Positions 53,721 through 64,000 of a stretch of 64,000 bases of DNA are shown here, piece by piece. Made by a program: the position numbers and the translations under genes. Position 1 is the stretch's first letter. Each line of letters starts with the position of its first letter. The notes beneath the pieces are model-generated. The model did no database searches, was not told where the DNA came from, and was given only the letters and a program-made list of their open reading frames with translations. The stretch is from Candidatus Omnitrophota bacterium. Its GTDB lineage: Bacteria > Omnitrophota > Omnitrophia > Omnitrophales > JACROU01. The DNA lies in assembly GCA_029261035.1 (NCBI GenBank), contig JAJDCD010000023.1, positions 186,001 through 250,000 of the forward strand, read 5' to 3'.

Positions 53721-56249
53721 TTAAAGAAGATCAGGCTGATCTTCTTCTACAACTTCACGTGTAACAACACGGCAACAAGTCGCTAAGTCATGCCCGTCTT
53801 TTAACTTAATAACACGAACCCCTTGCGCATTTCGTCCGCTGGTTCTTATCTGGTTCACCGCGCTACGCACAATCTGTCCTTTTGTTGTTACCAAAACAAT
53901 TTCATCCTCTTCACAAACAGTCATTACTTTAACCACATGGCCATTCTTATCTGTTGCTTTAATATTAATAACACCTTTACCCCCACGGGTTTGGACACGG
54001 TAAGCACCATAACTACTCTTCTTACCATACCCCTTGCTGGTTACCGTTAACGCAGTTTGTTTATCTTGAACCACGTCCGAAGAAATAACATGGTCTCCTT
54101 TGCTTAAACGAATGCCACGAACACCAGAAGCTGTTCTTCCCATTTCCCGAACATTTTTTTCTTCAAATCGAATTGCTTTTCCTTGTTTCGTTGCAATAAA
54201 AATTTGATTCTTTCCATCCGTAATCATTGCAGCCATAAGCTCATCGTTGTTTTTTAATTTGATTGCTTGAATACCATTCGATCGAGGGCGAGAATAAGCT
54301 GTTAAACTCGTTTTCTTAATCAAACCTTCTTTGGTTACCTGAACCAGAAATTGATCTTCATCAAAGTTCTTTATCTGGAGCATGGTTGCTATTTCTTCCC
54401 CCTTTGAAAGATTAAGAACATTAACAACGGCTTTTCCTTTAGCAATACGAGAGGCTTGAGGAATTTGATAGGCTTTTTTCCAGTAACACCTTCCTCTGTT
54501 TGTGAAAAACAACATTGTTTCGTGAGTTGAGCATAAAAACATTTGCTCAATAAAATCATCATCGTCTCTAACCCCACCCCCTGTAACACCTTTACCACCT
54601 CTTCTTTGCGCGCGGTAACTTGAAACAGGAATTCTCTTGATGTAGCCCGCATGCGACATAGTAATCAAGACATCTTCTTCTTTGATTAAGTCTTCAATAT
54701 CTATGTCTTCTGCTGCTTTTACAATGTCTGTTTTTCTAGGGTTGCCATACTTTTTCTTAACTTCCAAAGACTCTTCTTTAATAATCGACAGCACTTTTGT
54801 CTTGGATTTTAGAATAGACTCAAGCTCTGCAATCTTTTTTAAGAGCTCTGCATACTCTTCATCAATTTTATGTCTTTCCAAGGCTGTTAATTTTTGAAGC
54901 TGAAGCTCTAAAATAGCTTTTGATTGGACTTCGGAAAGTTTAAATTGTTTCATTAATTGCTGCTTGGCTTCTTCAGGGCTTTTTGCTGCTCGAATTAATT
55001 TAATAATTTTATCTAGATTTGAAATAGCAATTTTCAAACCTTCTAAAATATGGGCTCTTTTCTCTGCTTTATTTAGCTCAAAACGCGTTCTTCTTTCAAT
55101 AACTTCAACTCGATGATCAACAAAGTGTTGAAGAATATCCTTTAAAGGAAGAATTTTAGGCTCACCCTTAACAAGAGCTAAATTAATAATACTGACCGTA
55201 TCTTGCATTTGCGTGTGTTTAAAAAGTTGATTTAAAATCAACTCATCATTCTCATCTTTTTTAAGCTCAACAACAACACGCATTCCATCTCTGTCGGATT
55301 CATCTCGAATATCGTAGATGCCTTCTATCTTTTTCGATTCAACCAGTTTCGCCATATTGCTAATTAAATTAGATTTGTTTACCTGGTATGGAATTTCATC
55401 AATGACAATAGCGTCTTTAGCTCGGCCCGAATTGGCTTTTTCAAAATGAGCCTTTGCTCTTAGCTGAACCTTTCCTCTTCCTGTAGCATACGCTTGTTTA
55501 ATTCCTTCCTTACCCATAATCATTCCGCCCGTTGGAAAATCTGGGCCTTTTACATGTTTCATTAAATCTTGGCTTGTACTGTTTGGTTCATCAATAAGAG
55601 CAATTAACCCATCCACAACTTCCTCGAGATTGTGAGGGGGAATACTGGTTGCCATCCCCACAGCGATGCCCGCAGACCCATTAACTAAAAGGTTTGGAAG
55701 TTTAGAAGGAAGCAACTTAGGCTCTTGTAAAGACTCATCAAAATTAGGTTGAAATTCTACCGTGTCTTTATCAATATCTCCCAACAACTCTTCTGTAATA
55801 GAAGCTAAGCGAGCTTCTGTATACCTCATAGCAGCTGCATTATCACCATCCACAGAACCAAAGTTTCCCTGCCCATCCACCAACGGATGTCGAAGAGAAA
55901 AGTCCTGAACCATACGAACCAACGTATCATAAACAGCCGTGTCACCATGAGGGTGGTACTTACCCAAAACTTCACCCACAATACGCGCAGATTTTTTATA
56001 AGGCTTATTGTGTGCTAGGCCCAACTCACTCATTGCATAAAGAATACGACGATGCACCGGCTTAAGACCATCCCTAACATCTGGCAAAGCACGACCCACA
56101 ATCACACTCATTGCGTAGTCGATATATGAGTTTTTCATTTCATCTTCGATAGCAATGGGATAAACTTTTTCTGAAAGCGCATACATACTTTGTGAAGGCT
56201 TTTTTATATTCTCTTCATTTTGTTCGTTTTCTTTATCTTTGTCCGACAT
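53721..56249 (-). CDS. gyrA: DNA gyrase subunit A
   Basis: 842 residues. The breakage-reunion domain contains [33 protein letters not shown] and the catalytic tyrosine in [11 protein letters not shown] (about 130). The coiled coil spans about 370-500. The C-terminal beta-pinwheel carries the gyrase-specific GyrA box QRRGGKG (about 565-571) and a related TRGGKG repeat, so this is GyrA rather than ParC. It lies 65 bases downstream of gyrB and should be co-transcribed. It introduces negative supercoils with GyrB. Confidence 0.98.
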   Translation of the reverse strand: MSDKDKENEQNEENIKKPSQSMYALSEKVYPIAIEDEMKNSYIDYAMSVIVGRALPDVRDGLKPVHRRILYAMSELGLAHNKPYKKSARIVGEVLGKYHPHGDTAVYDTLVRMVQDFSLRHPLVDGQGNFGSVDGDNAAAMRYTEARLASITEELLGDIDKDTVEFQPNFDESLQEPKLLPSKLPNLLVNGSAGIAVGMATSIPPHNLEEVVDGLIALIDEPNSTSQDLMKHVKGPDFPTGGMIMGKEGIKQAYATGRGKVQLRAKAHFEKANSGRAKDAIVIDEIPYQVNKSNLISNMAKLVESKKIEGIYDIRDESDRDGMRVVVELKKDENDELILNQLFKHTQMQDTVSIINLALVKGEPKILPLKDILQHFVDHRVEVIERRTRFELNKAEKRAHILEGLKIAISNLDKIIKLIRAAKSPEEAKQQLMKQFKLSEVQSKAILELQLQKLTALERHKIDEEYAELLKKIAELESILKSKTKVLSIIKEESLEVKKKYGNPRKTDIVKAAEDIDIEDLIKEEDVLITMSHAGYIKRIPVSSYRAQRRGGKGVTGGGVRDDDDFIEQMFLCSTHETMLFFTNRGRCYWKKAYQIPQASRIAKGKAVVNVLNLSKGEEIATMLQIKNFDEDQFLVQVTKEGLIKKTSLTAYSRPRSNGIQAIKLKNNDELMAAMITDGKNQIFIATKQGKAIRFEEKNVREMGRTASGVRGIRLSKGDHVISSDVVQDKQTALTVTSKGYGKKSSYGAYRVQTRGGKGVINIKATDKNGHVVKVMTVCEEDEIVLVTTKGQIVRSAVNQIRTSGRNAQGVRVIKLKDGHDLATCCRVVTREVVEEDQPDLL

Positions 56250-56314
56250 CGTTATCTCCTAATTATTTAAACATCTTTTTCTTACTGAGATCTTGTATAA
56301 ATAAGGACTAGCGG

Positions 56315-58822
<2,508 letters not shown>

Positions 58823-58836
58823 TTACTTTTCAGAGA

Positions 58837-59157
58837 TTATCTTCCTACTTGAAATTGGATATCTACTATATTCTCTTTCCCCACTTCTTTTTGAAATGCG
58901 GTCAAAATTTCATTTTTATATCTTAAAATTAATTCATGAGCCCAAACAGGGTCATCTACTCGAACGTAAAGTTTTTTTCCAAACAGCTTTTTTGGAGATG
59001 CATGTTTTCTTACTTTTTCATCAACCAATTTATTCCATAGATCAAAAAGATATGCTTCTTGTTGTTTTTGCGGGTTTTCGAGGCTTTTTAAAACACCCTT
59101 AACAACCTGGTTTACCGGTGTAAACCCTATATTTTTACCTTTTGATTTACGGCGCAT
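58837..59157 (-). CDS. dciA: DciA (DUF721) helicase-loading protein
   Basis: 106 residues with the DUF721 pattern: NQVVKGVLKSLEN, W-x-x-L-V-D-E (LWNKLVDEKVRKHASP), LYVRVDDPVWAHELILR, KNEILTAF, then VDIQFQVGR. DciA is the widespread non-DnaC loader of the replicative helicase DnaB. It lies between dnaN and gyrB, a common location for this family near the origin. No obvious ribosome site precedes ATG 59157, so coupling to dnaN (17-base gap) is likely. Confidence 0.88.
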   Translation of the reverse strand: MRRKSKGKNIGFTPVNQVVKGVLKSLENPQKQQEAYLFDLWNKLVDEKVRKHASPKKLFGKKLYVRVDDPVWAHELILRYKNEILTAFQKEVGKENIVDIQFQVGR

Positions 59158-59174
59158 TTTATTTTTTTATTAAT

Positions 59175-60272
59175 TTAATTTAATTGCATTGGCATAATTA
59201 CATGGAGAAAATCTTTCTTCCCTTTCAACAAACCCGGTTTATCTGGGCCAGCAACAGAAAGTTGTATCTTTTCCACGTCTAAATTCTTCAACACATCTAG
59301 CAAATAAACAGGGTTAAAACCAACAGATAAATCATCCCCTTGTAAATCTGCTTCAATCTCTTCATGAGCCTCTCCTAAATTTGGAGACCTTGAGGATATA
59401 AGAATTTTATTTTTCAAAAGATCAATTTTAACCGATTGAGATTCTGGAGAAGTTAAAAGAGAAGCTCTTTTAACAGCTTGTAATAATTGTTCTCTATCAA
59501 CAGTTGAAATTGTATTTTCTTCTTTTGGGATAACCTGTTCATAGTTTGGAAAATGTCCTTCAATTAAACGAGAAATAATAAATGTATCTCCAAAATGAAA
59601 TAAAATTTGATTCTTAAAACATAAAATCTTAACAACTCCCTCATCCAATAAAATTTTACTCAACTCATATATAGTTTTTGCGGGAATAATAACATCAAGC
59701 TCAAAACTATCTCTAATATTTAAATCTTTTTGAGCATAAGCTAATCTTCTTCCATCTGTTGCAACTAATTTCATTTTATTCCCTTTAATACCCATCAAAA
59801 TTCCATTCAAAACATAACGCGTTTCATCATAAGAAATTGCGAAACTGGTCATTTGAATACTTTCTTTTAAAACAACTTGATCTAAACTAATCGCCTGATC
59901 TAAAGAAAAACTAGGAAGCTTTGGAAAATCATCTTTAGGAAGACCCATAATTTTAAAAACAGCTTTTCCAGACTTAATAGTGACGGAATTATTTTTAGCT
60001 ACAGAAATCTCAATATCCCCAGTAGGAAGCTCTCTTATGATGTCGTAAAGTTTTTTAGAAGGAACAGTAACAGCGCCTTCTTCAATAACATCCATTTCTG
60101 TTATGCTAGAAATAGCAACTTCCAAATCTGTTCCAACAAGACGGACTTTATCTTTACCGTCTGTTTCTATAAGAACATTAGAAAGAATAGGAAGCGTTGT
60201 TTTAACTCCAACAACACCGTTAACACTTGAAAGGCCTTTTAATAGAGTTTCTTTATTTGTTTTTATTTTCAT
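59175..60272 (-). CDS. dnaN: DNA polymerase III beta subunit (sliding clamp)
   Basis: 365 residues in three similar clamp domains (about 1-120, 125-245, 246-365). Typical stretches are LLKGLSSVNGVVGVKTTLPILSNVLI, LVATDGRRLA and the C-terminal FLHVIMPMQL. It tethers DNA polymerase to the template. It follows dnaA with a 230-base spacer rich in DnaA-box-like sites. Confidence 0.97.
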   Translation of the reverse strand: MKIKTNKETLLKGLSSVNGVVGVKTTLPILSNVLIETDGKDKVRLVGTDLEVAISSITEMDVIEEGAVTVPSKKLYDIIRELPTGDIEISVAKNNSVTIKSGKAVFKIMGLPKDDFPKLPSFSLDQAISLDQVVLKESIQMTSFAISYDETRYVLNGILMGIKGNKMKLVATDGRRLAYAQKDLNIRDSFELDVIIPAKTIYELSKILLDEGVVKILCFKNQILFHFGDTFIISRLIEGHFPNYEQVIPKEENTISTVDREQLLQAVKRASLLTSPESQSVKIDLLKNKILISSRSPNLGEAHEEIEADLQGDDLSVGFNPVYLLDVLKNLDVEKIQLSVAGPDKPGLLKGKKDFLHVIMPMQLN

Positions 60273-60301
60273 AACTTTATCCTCAATAACTATTATTTAT
60301 T

Positions 60302-60502
60302 AATTATTATTTTACATAAAAAAATAGTAGAAGCATTAGTAAGCGCTGTGGATTTGTGTATAACCCTCATAAATAGAGCTAACTAAATGTTTTACATCTT
60401 TTACAAACCTTGGATAACTTGTTCCACTTATCAACCTTATTAACGGATATTTTTTATAACTCAAAATATCCATTGAAGGGTGTGGATAAAAACAATAATT
60501 AT
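60302..60502. other. dnaA-dnaN spacer with DnaA-box-like sites (oriC candidate)
   Basis: The spacer contains TGTGGATAA (60481-60489, a perfect inverted DnaA box), TGTGTATAA (60355-60363), TTATCAACC (60428-60436) and further near matches such as TTGGATAACTT, in AT-rich DNA. These could form part of the replication origin or autoregulate dnaA. Confidence 0.6.
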
Positions 60503-61888
60503 CTACCCATTTTTAATCTTATTAACAAGATAATCTAAGGTTCTTTTTAACTCTTCTTTTTGTTTAGATTCTTCACTAATTTTAGTTATTCCATGAAGAA
60601 CAGTTGTATGATCTCTTCCTCCAAAATATTCCCCAATTTCAGGAAGAGAATGTTCTGTAAGTTGACGCACTAAAAACATAGCAACTTGGCGAGGATAAGC
60701 AATTGCTTTAGTTCTTCTTTTAATACGCATGTCATTTACAGAAATATTAAAATGTTCCGCAACAATTTTTTGAACCTTGTCGATATTTACCTTTTGTTCT
60801 TCTTCTATTAAAGAAGCTTTTAAAACTTCTTCCGACAATTTAATACTTAAAGGAGATTCTGTTAGAGAGCTGTAGGCCATTACACGAATTAAAGAGCCTT
60901 CAAGCTCTCGGATGTTAGACTTAATTTTACTTGCTATAAACTCAATAACGTCATCTGGAACAGAAACAGGGTTGTTCTCAAGTTTTTTTCTTAGAATAGC
61001 AATACGCGTTTCAAAGTCGGGGGGTTGTATATCTGTTACAAGACCCCACTCAAAACGAGAAACAAGACGCTCTTCTAACGAAGAAATATCTTTTGGAGGA
61101 CGGTCACTTGTAACAACAATTTGTTTATGAGCATCATACAGAGTGTTAAAAGTATGAAAAAACTCTTCTTGTGTTGCTTCTTTATTTGCTAGGAAATGAA
61201 TGTCATCAATTAAAAGCATATCTACATTTCTATATTTTTCTCTAAAACTTTGAGTACTTCTTTTTTGTATTGCATTAATGAGCTCGTTTGTAAATTTTTC
61301 ACTAGAAATAAAGGTAACATTTGCTTCAGGAGTTTTTTCCAGTGTTGCATATGCAATAGATTGAAGTAGATGTGTTTTTCCCAAACCAACAGGCCCATAA
61401 ATAAAAAGTGGATTATATGCTTTTGCCGGTGATTCACTTACAGCCATTGCAGCAGCATGGGCAAAACGATTTCCTGGCCCGACAACAAAATTATCAAAGT
61501 GGTAACGATTATTAAGGGTTAAGTTTTTGTGAAAGCTTTTTTGTTTAGGCAAAGAGTTTATAGATGTGCTGACAGAAGCTGTGGAAGATTCTGTTTTTGA
61601 AACAGTTGATTTTTTTGGGGCGACATGAAAGCAAATTTCTTTTCTTTCTCCGATGGCTTTCTCAACAGCGCTTATGATATCTTCCTCGTAGTGATCTTTA
61701 AGCCAGTCTCCATAGAACCTATCAGGCACTTCTAGATTTAACTTTTTGCCTTCCAACGCCAAAAATTGAATGGGAGAAATCCAAACACGAAGGGTTTGAT
61801 CACTTAAAGATTCTCCTAAAATATCGACCACAGCAGGCCAAAAATTATTTTGGGAAGTCTCTGTTTTAGGTTTTGTCGTCTCAGTCAT
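60503..61888 (-). CDS. dnaA: Chromosomal replication initiator DnaA
   Basis: 461 residues in four domains. Domain I is about 1-85. A Ser/Thr-rich linker (about 90-120) follows. The AAA+ domain (about 125-345) has Walker A FIYGPVGLGKTHLLQ, Walker B LLIDDIHFL and sensor motif TSDRPPKDI. The DNA-binding domain IV (about 370-461) has the signature GGRDHTTVLHGITKI. Binding to DnaA boxes on both flanks (60302-60502 and 61960-62035) is expected. The ribosome site is weak (AAAAGG). Confidence 0.98.
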   Translation of the reverse strand: MTETTKPKTETSQNNFWPAVVDILGESLSDQTLRVWISPIQFLALEGKKLNLEVPDRFYGDWLKDHYEEDIISAVEKAIGERKEICFHVAPKKSTVSKTESSTASVSTSINSLPKQKSFHKNLTLNNRYHFDNFVVGPGNRFAHAAAMAVSESPAKAYNPLFIYGPVGLGKTHLLQSIAYATLEKTPEANVTFISSEKFTNELINAIQKRSTQSFREKYRNVDMLLIDDIHFLANKEATQEEFFHTFNTLYDAHKQIVVTSDRPPKDISSLEERLVSRFEWGLVTDIQPPDFETRIAILRKKLENNPVSVPDDVIEFIASKIKSNIRELEGSLIRVMAYSSLTESPLSIKLSEEVLKASLIEEEQKVNIDKVQKIVAEHFNISVNDMRIKRRTKAIAYPRQVAMFLVRQLTEHSLPEIGEYFGGRDHTTVLHGITKISEESKQKEELKRTLDYLVNKIKNG

Positions 61889-61959
61889 TAGAGCCTTTTT
61901 TAATCCACAAGAAGGAAAAAGATGTTTTTAAAAAACAAAAAGCATATAAATCTATTTAA

Positions 61960-62035
61960 ATAAAGGAGTTATGGCTTATTTTTTGATTAATTAAAAAAGT
62001 TATCAACACATATTAACAAGTTATACACACCCGAT
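61960..62035. other. AT-rich DnaA-box cluster upstream of dnaA
   Basis: An AT-rich stretch with TTATCAACA (62000-62008) and TTATACACA (62021-62029), each one mismatch from TTATCCACA, plus a GGTGTGTATAAC context on the other strand. It sits about 110 bases upstream of dnaA, a usual origin or dnaA promoter position. Confidence 0.6.
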
Positions 62036-62090
62036 AAAGAAGCCTAATTGAATGGGAAATTATACCAAATTTAAGCAATATAAACCAGAG

Positions 62091-62109
62091 AAAAAAGGGT
62101 CTAACCCTT
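62091..62109 (-). terminator. Intrinsic terminator overlapping the cysH stop codon
   Basis: On the minus strand AAGGGT-TAG-ACCCTT is followed by a T-run. The cysH stop codon TAG is the hairpin loop. The stem is only 6 bp, but the position and T-run are convincing. Confidence 0.65.
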
Positions 62110-62817
62110 ATCTTCAGGATCTTTCTTTTTTTGCAGAAAAGTATGAATGCCACACTCTTTTTTTTGGCTTCCGGACCACCGTCCTGAACGCTCATGTTCC
62201 CCAGGAACAACAGCTCGAGTGCAGGGTGCACAACCAATAGAAACAAAGCCTTCATCAAAAAGGGGGTGATATGGAAGTTTATATTTTTTTAAGTATTCCC
62301 ACATATCTTTAGCATTCCAGTCGCGAAGAGGGTTTATTTTAATAATACCGCCTTCATACTCTTCAACATAATCTACCAAAGTGCGCGTATCGCTTTGTGA
62401 GCGACGAATCCCTGTGATCCAGCCTTTAACGCCCACAAGAGCTTTTTTTAAGGGAGCCACTTTGTTAAGGTAACAACATTTATCAGGATCTCGTTCATAA
62501 AGGTTCCCGTGGACCTGCTTAAACTCTTCTCTTGGCATTTCAGAGGTAAGCTCATCTATATTTAGGTTTAAACGTTTAACAAGGTCATTTTTAAAATTGA
62601 TCGTTTCTGGAAAGTGAAAACCTGTTTCTAAAAATAAAATACGAAGATCAGGTTTTATCTGAGAGGCCATATGAAGCAAGACGGCACTTGTAGACCCAAA
62701 AGATGTAGATAGAGCAACTTCTGGAGAAAAAGTATCTACAGCCCATTGCACAATTTCATGCGGAGGCTTTCCATCAAAATCTTTATTGAGCTGTTTTAAA
62801 TCTAAAGGTTTACTCAT
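62101..62817 (-). CDS. cysH: Assimilatory APS/PAPS reductase with [4Fe-4S] cysteines
   Basis: 238 residues of the CysH family, reducing activated sulfate to sulfite. Motifs: ALSTSFGSTSAVLLH (PP-loop), FLETGFHFPET, the cysteine pair in RDPDKCCYLNK, GWITGIRRSQSDTR, the second pair GCAPCTRAV, and the catalytic C-terminal cysteine in ECGIHT. The CC...CxxC set indicates an iron-sulfur enzyme, usually preferring APS. The ATG overlaps the cysC stop by 4 bases (ATGA), so the two are translationally coupled. Confidence 0.94.
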   Translation of the reverse strand: MSKPLDLKQLNKDFDGKPPHEIVQWAVDTFSPEVALSTSFGSTSAVLLHMASQIKPDLRILFLETGFHFPETINFKNDLVKRLNLNIDELTSEMPREEFKQVHGNLYERDPDKCCYLNKVAPLKKALVGVKGWITGIRRSQSDTRTLVDYVEEYEGGIIKINPLRDWNAKDMWEYLKKYKLPYHPLFDEGFVSIGCAPCTRAVVPGEHERSGRWSGSQKKECGIHTFLQKKKDPEDKG

Positions 62818-63347
62818 TGTTTATCTATGTATCCAAACTCTTCTAACTTAAGAACAATTTTTTGTGCCGACTCTTCTGGAGTTTCGTTTTCTGTTTCACA
62901 AATAACATCTGGGTTTTCTGGCTCTTCATAAGGGTCTGAAACTCCAGTAAAGTGTTGGATTTCACCCGATTGAGCTTTTTTATATAATCCCTTTGGATCT
63001 CTTTTGGCACAGGCCTCAACGGAGCATTTAGTGTAGACCTCAATGAAGTTCCCAATCAAAGAGCGGTTAGATTCGCGACTCTGTTTGTAGGGCGAAATAA
63101 CAGCGGCAATAACAATCACATTATGGCGTGTTAGTAGTTGGCAAACAAAACCCACACGTTTAATGTTAAGGTCACGATCTTCCTTAGAAAAGCTTAGTCC
63201 CTTACTTAGGTTGGTACGAACAACATCCCCATCAAGGATTTCAACTCTCTCACCTCTTTGACGCAAGGTTTTCTCTAAGATACGTGTGATTGTAGACTTT
63301 CCTGACCCGGAGAGCCCTGTAAACCAAACGGTTACCCCTTTAGACAT
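62814..63347 (-). CDS. cysC: Adenylylsulfate (APS) kinase
   Basis: 177 residues, phosphorylating APS to PAPS. Walker A GLSGSGKST is at about 11-19, with ILDGDVVRTNLSKGLSFSKEDRDLNIKRVGFV, ISPYKQSRE and DPKGLYKKAQSGEIQHFTGVSDPYE, all diagnostic. The ribosome site AGGAG precedes ATG 63347. It overlaps cysH. PAPS made here could also feed the sulfotransferase at 51328-52020. No sulfate adenylyltransferase is in the window. Confidence 0.96.
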   Translation of the reverse strand: MSKGVTVWFTGLSGSGKSTITRILEKTLRQRGERVEILDGDVVRTNLSKGLSFSKEDRDLNIKRVGFVCQLLTRHNVIVIAAVISPYKQSRESNRSLIGNFIEVYTKCSVEACAKRDPKGLYKKAQSGEIQHFTGVSDPYEEPENPDVICETENETPEESAQKIVLKLEEFGYIDKQ

Positions 63348-63475
63348 AACGAACTCCTATAAATAATGCATTTATTCTATAGTGTAAAGAACGAGTATAG
63401 CGAAGATGGATTCTTTTGTCTAGGCAATGGTAATGTTAAAAATAAAGGGACGATAGGGGTATGTAAAAAGGGTTA

Positions 63476-64000
63476 TTATGGTTTTAAAATTTCGGAGGCC
63501 GTCTTTTTCTTTTCGATGAACCCCACTACAATGATGGTCGCTTCATAAAGGATAAATAAAGGGACGGCTAACAAAACTTGGGATAGAGCGTCTGGTGAAG
63601 GTGTCATGATAGCAGCCATCACAAAAATGCCAAGAATCACAAATTTTCTTTGATGCCTTAACCAAGGAGCTGTTACGATTCCAAGTTGTGCTAAGGCAAT
63701 GATAACAATGGGTAAGTTAAAGGAGAGCCCAAAGCCAAGAAGCATAAAACAGACGAAAGAAGCATAGCGGCTGACAGAGAGTAAGGGTTGGAAGTATTGA
63801 GTTCCAAAACTAAGAAGAAAATTAAGCGCCGTAGGCAACACTAGAAAATAGCAGAAAGAAATGCCGATTAAAAAAAGACTGACAGAAACAGTAAACAAAG
63901 GAAAAATAGCTTTTTGTTCGTGCTTTAAAAGCCCGGGCTTAATAAACTGCCATAGGTGCCATAAAACAAACGGAATAGTTGCAATAACAGAGAATAACAG
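63476..64000 (-). CDS. tatC: Sec-independent protein translocase TatC, N-terminus beyond window
   Basis: Multi-spanning core of the twin-arginine translocase. 174 C-terminal residues are visible and the frame is open to the right edge. Diagnostic stretches are FSVIATIPFVLWHLWQFIKP and GLLKHEQKAIFPL at the edge, FSYFLVLPTALNFLL-like helix 3 (here FCYFLVLPTALNFLL), GLSFNLPIVIIALAQLGI, and RHQRKFVILGIFVMAAIMTPSPD. Length past helix 6 is normal. Confidence 0.95.
   Translation of the reverse strand: MLFSVIATIPFVLWHLWQFIKPGLLKHEQKAIFPLFTVSVSLFLIGISFCYFLVLPTALNFLLSFGTQYFQPLLSVSRYASFVCFMLLGFGLSFNLPIVIIALAQLGIVTAPWLRHQRKFVILGIFVMAAIMTPSPDALSQVLLAVPLFILYEATIIVVGFIEKKKTASEILKP

Overview
The window looks like a chromosomal segment, of low to moderate GC by eye, from a Gram-negative bacterium. 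It is most compatible with Candidatus Omnitrophota (Omnitrophica/OP3) or a neighbouring PVC-type lineage. That placement is an inference from giant exported proteins, the MBOAT/SGNH pair, an assimilatory sulfate module, TatC and the dnaA-dnaN-dciA-gyrB-gyrA block. No 16S gene is present.

Layout. (1) 0-6.2 kb: the start of a Gly/Ala-rich helical-repeat protein at the left edge, then a + strand run: a diadenylate cyclase fused to a YbbR domain, MgtE, and a compact trio (retropepsin-like 'zinc protease', RimK ligase, AstE-like deacylase). (2) 6.2-11.5 kb: an accessory strip anchored on tRNA genes. It has a small exported-protein gene interrupted by an amber codon, tRNA-Ser(UGA), tRNA-Arg(ACG), a REP-associated transposase between inverted repeats, and two tandem cassettes, each ending in another copy of the 5' half of the tRNA-Arg gene. 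The cassettes carry small membrane proteins, one of them duplicated. (3) 11.5-43.1 kb: four giant secreted proteins (2258, 2044, 2784 and 1930 aa) on the minus strand, plus three repeat-rich exported proteins, a DUF2721 membrane protein and an acidic exported protein. (4) 43.2-51.1 kb: pyruvate kinase, cardiolipin synthase, an EEP-family hydrolase, an MBOAT/SGNH acyl-transfer pair, a DUF4139 protein and a PLDc_N peptide. (5) 51.3-64 kb: a sulfotransferase, tRNA-Ser(GCU), serS, gyrA, gyrB, dciA, dnaN and dnaA with DnaA-box-rich spacers (probable oriC neighbourhood), cysH, cysC and tatC running off the right edge.

The most interesting content is region 3. The giants begin with signal peptides, and three continue with ARPxS(F/I)(F/Y)E. 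They are cut into modules at about 22 sites by a short (A/G/N/K/S)-S-L-G signature. Three end in a shared 170-178 aa C-terminal domain, and all four terminate in -AA. Modules resemble household enzymes or known folds (PEP-synthase pieces, SAM methyltransferase, HAD, GHKL ATPase, KdtA-like glycosyltransferase, WD40, HExxH metalloprotease), joined by a 40-residue helical repeat of variable copy number. Three giants also share a promoter/leader motif. I read this as a candidate exported, possibly proteolytically processed, modular polyprotein system. Processing and function are hypotheses; the motifs and repeats are visible in the sequence.
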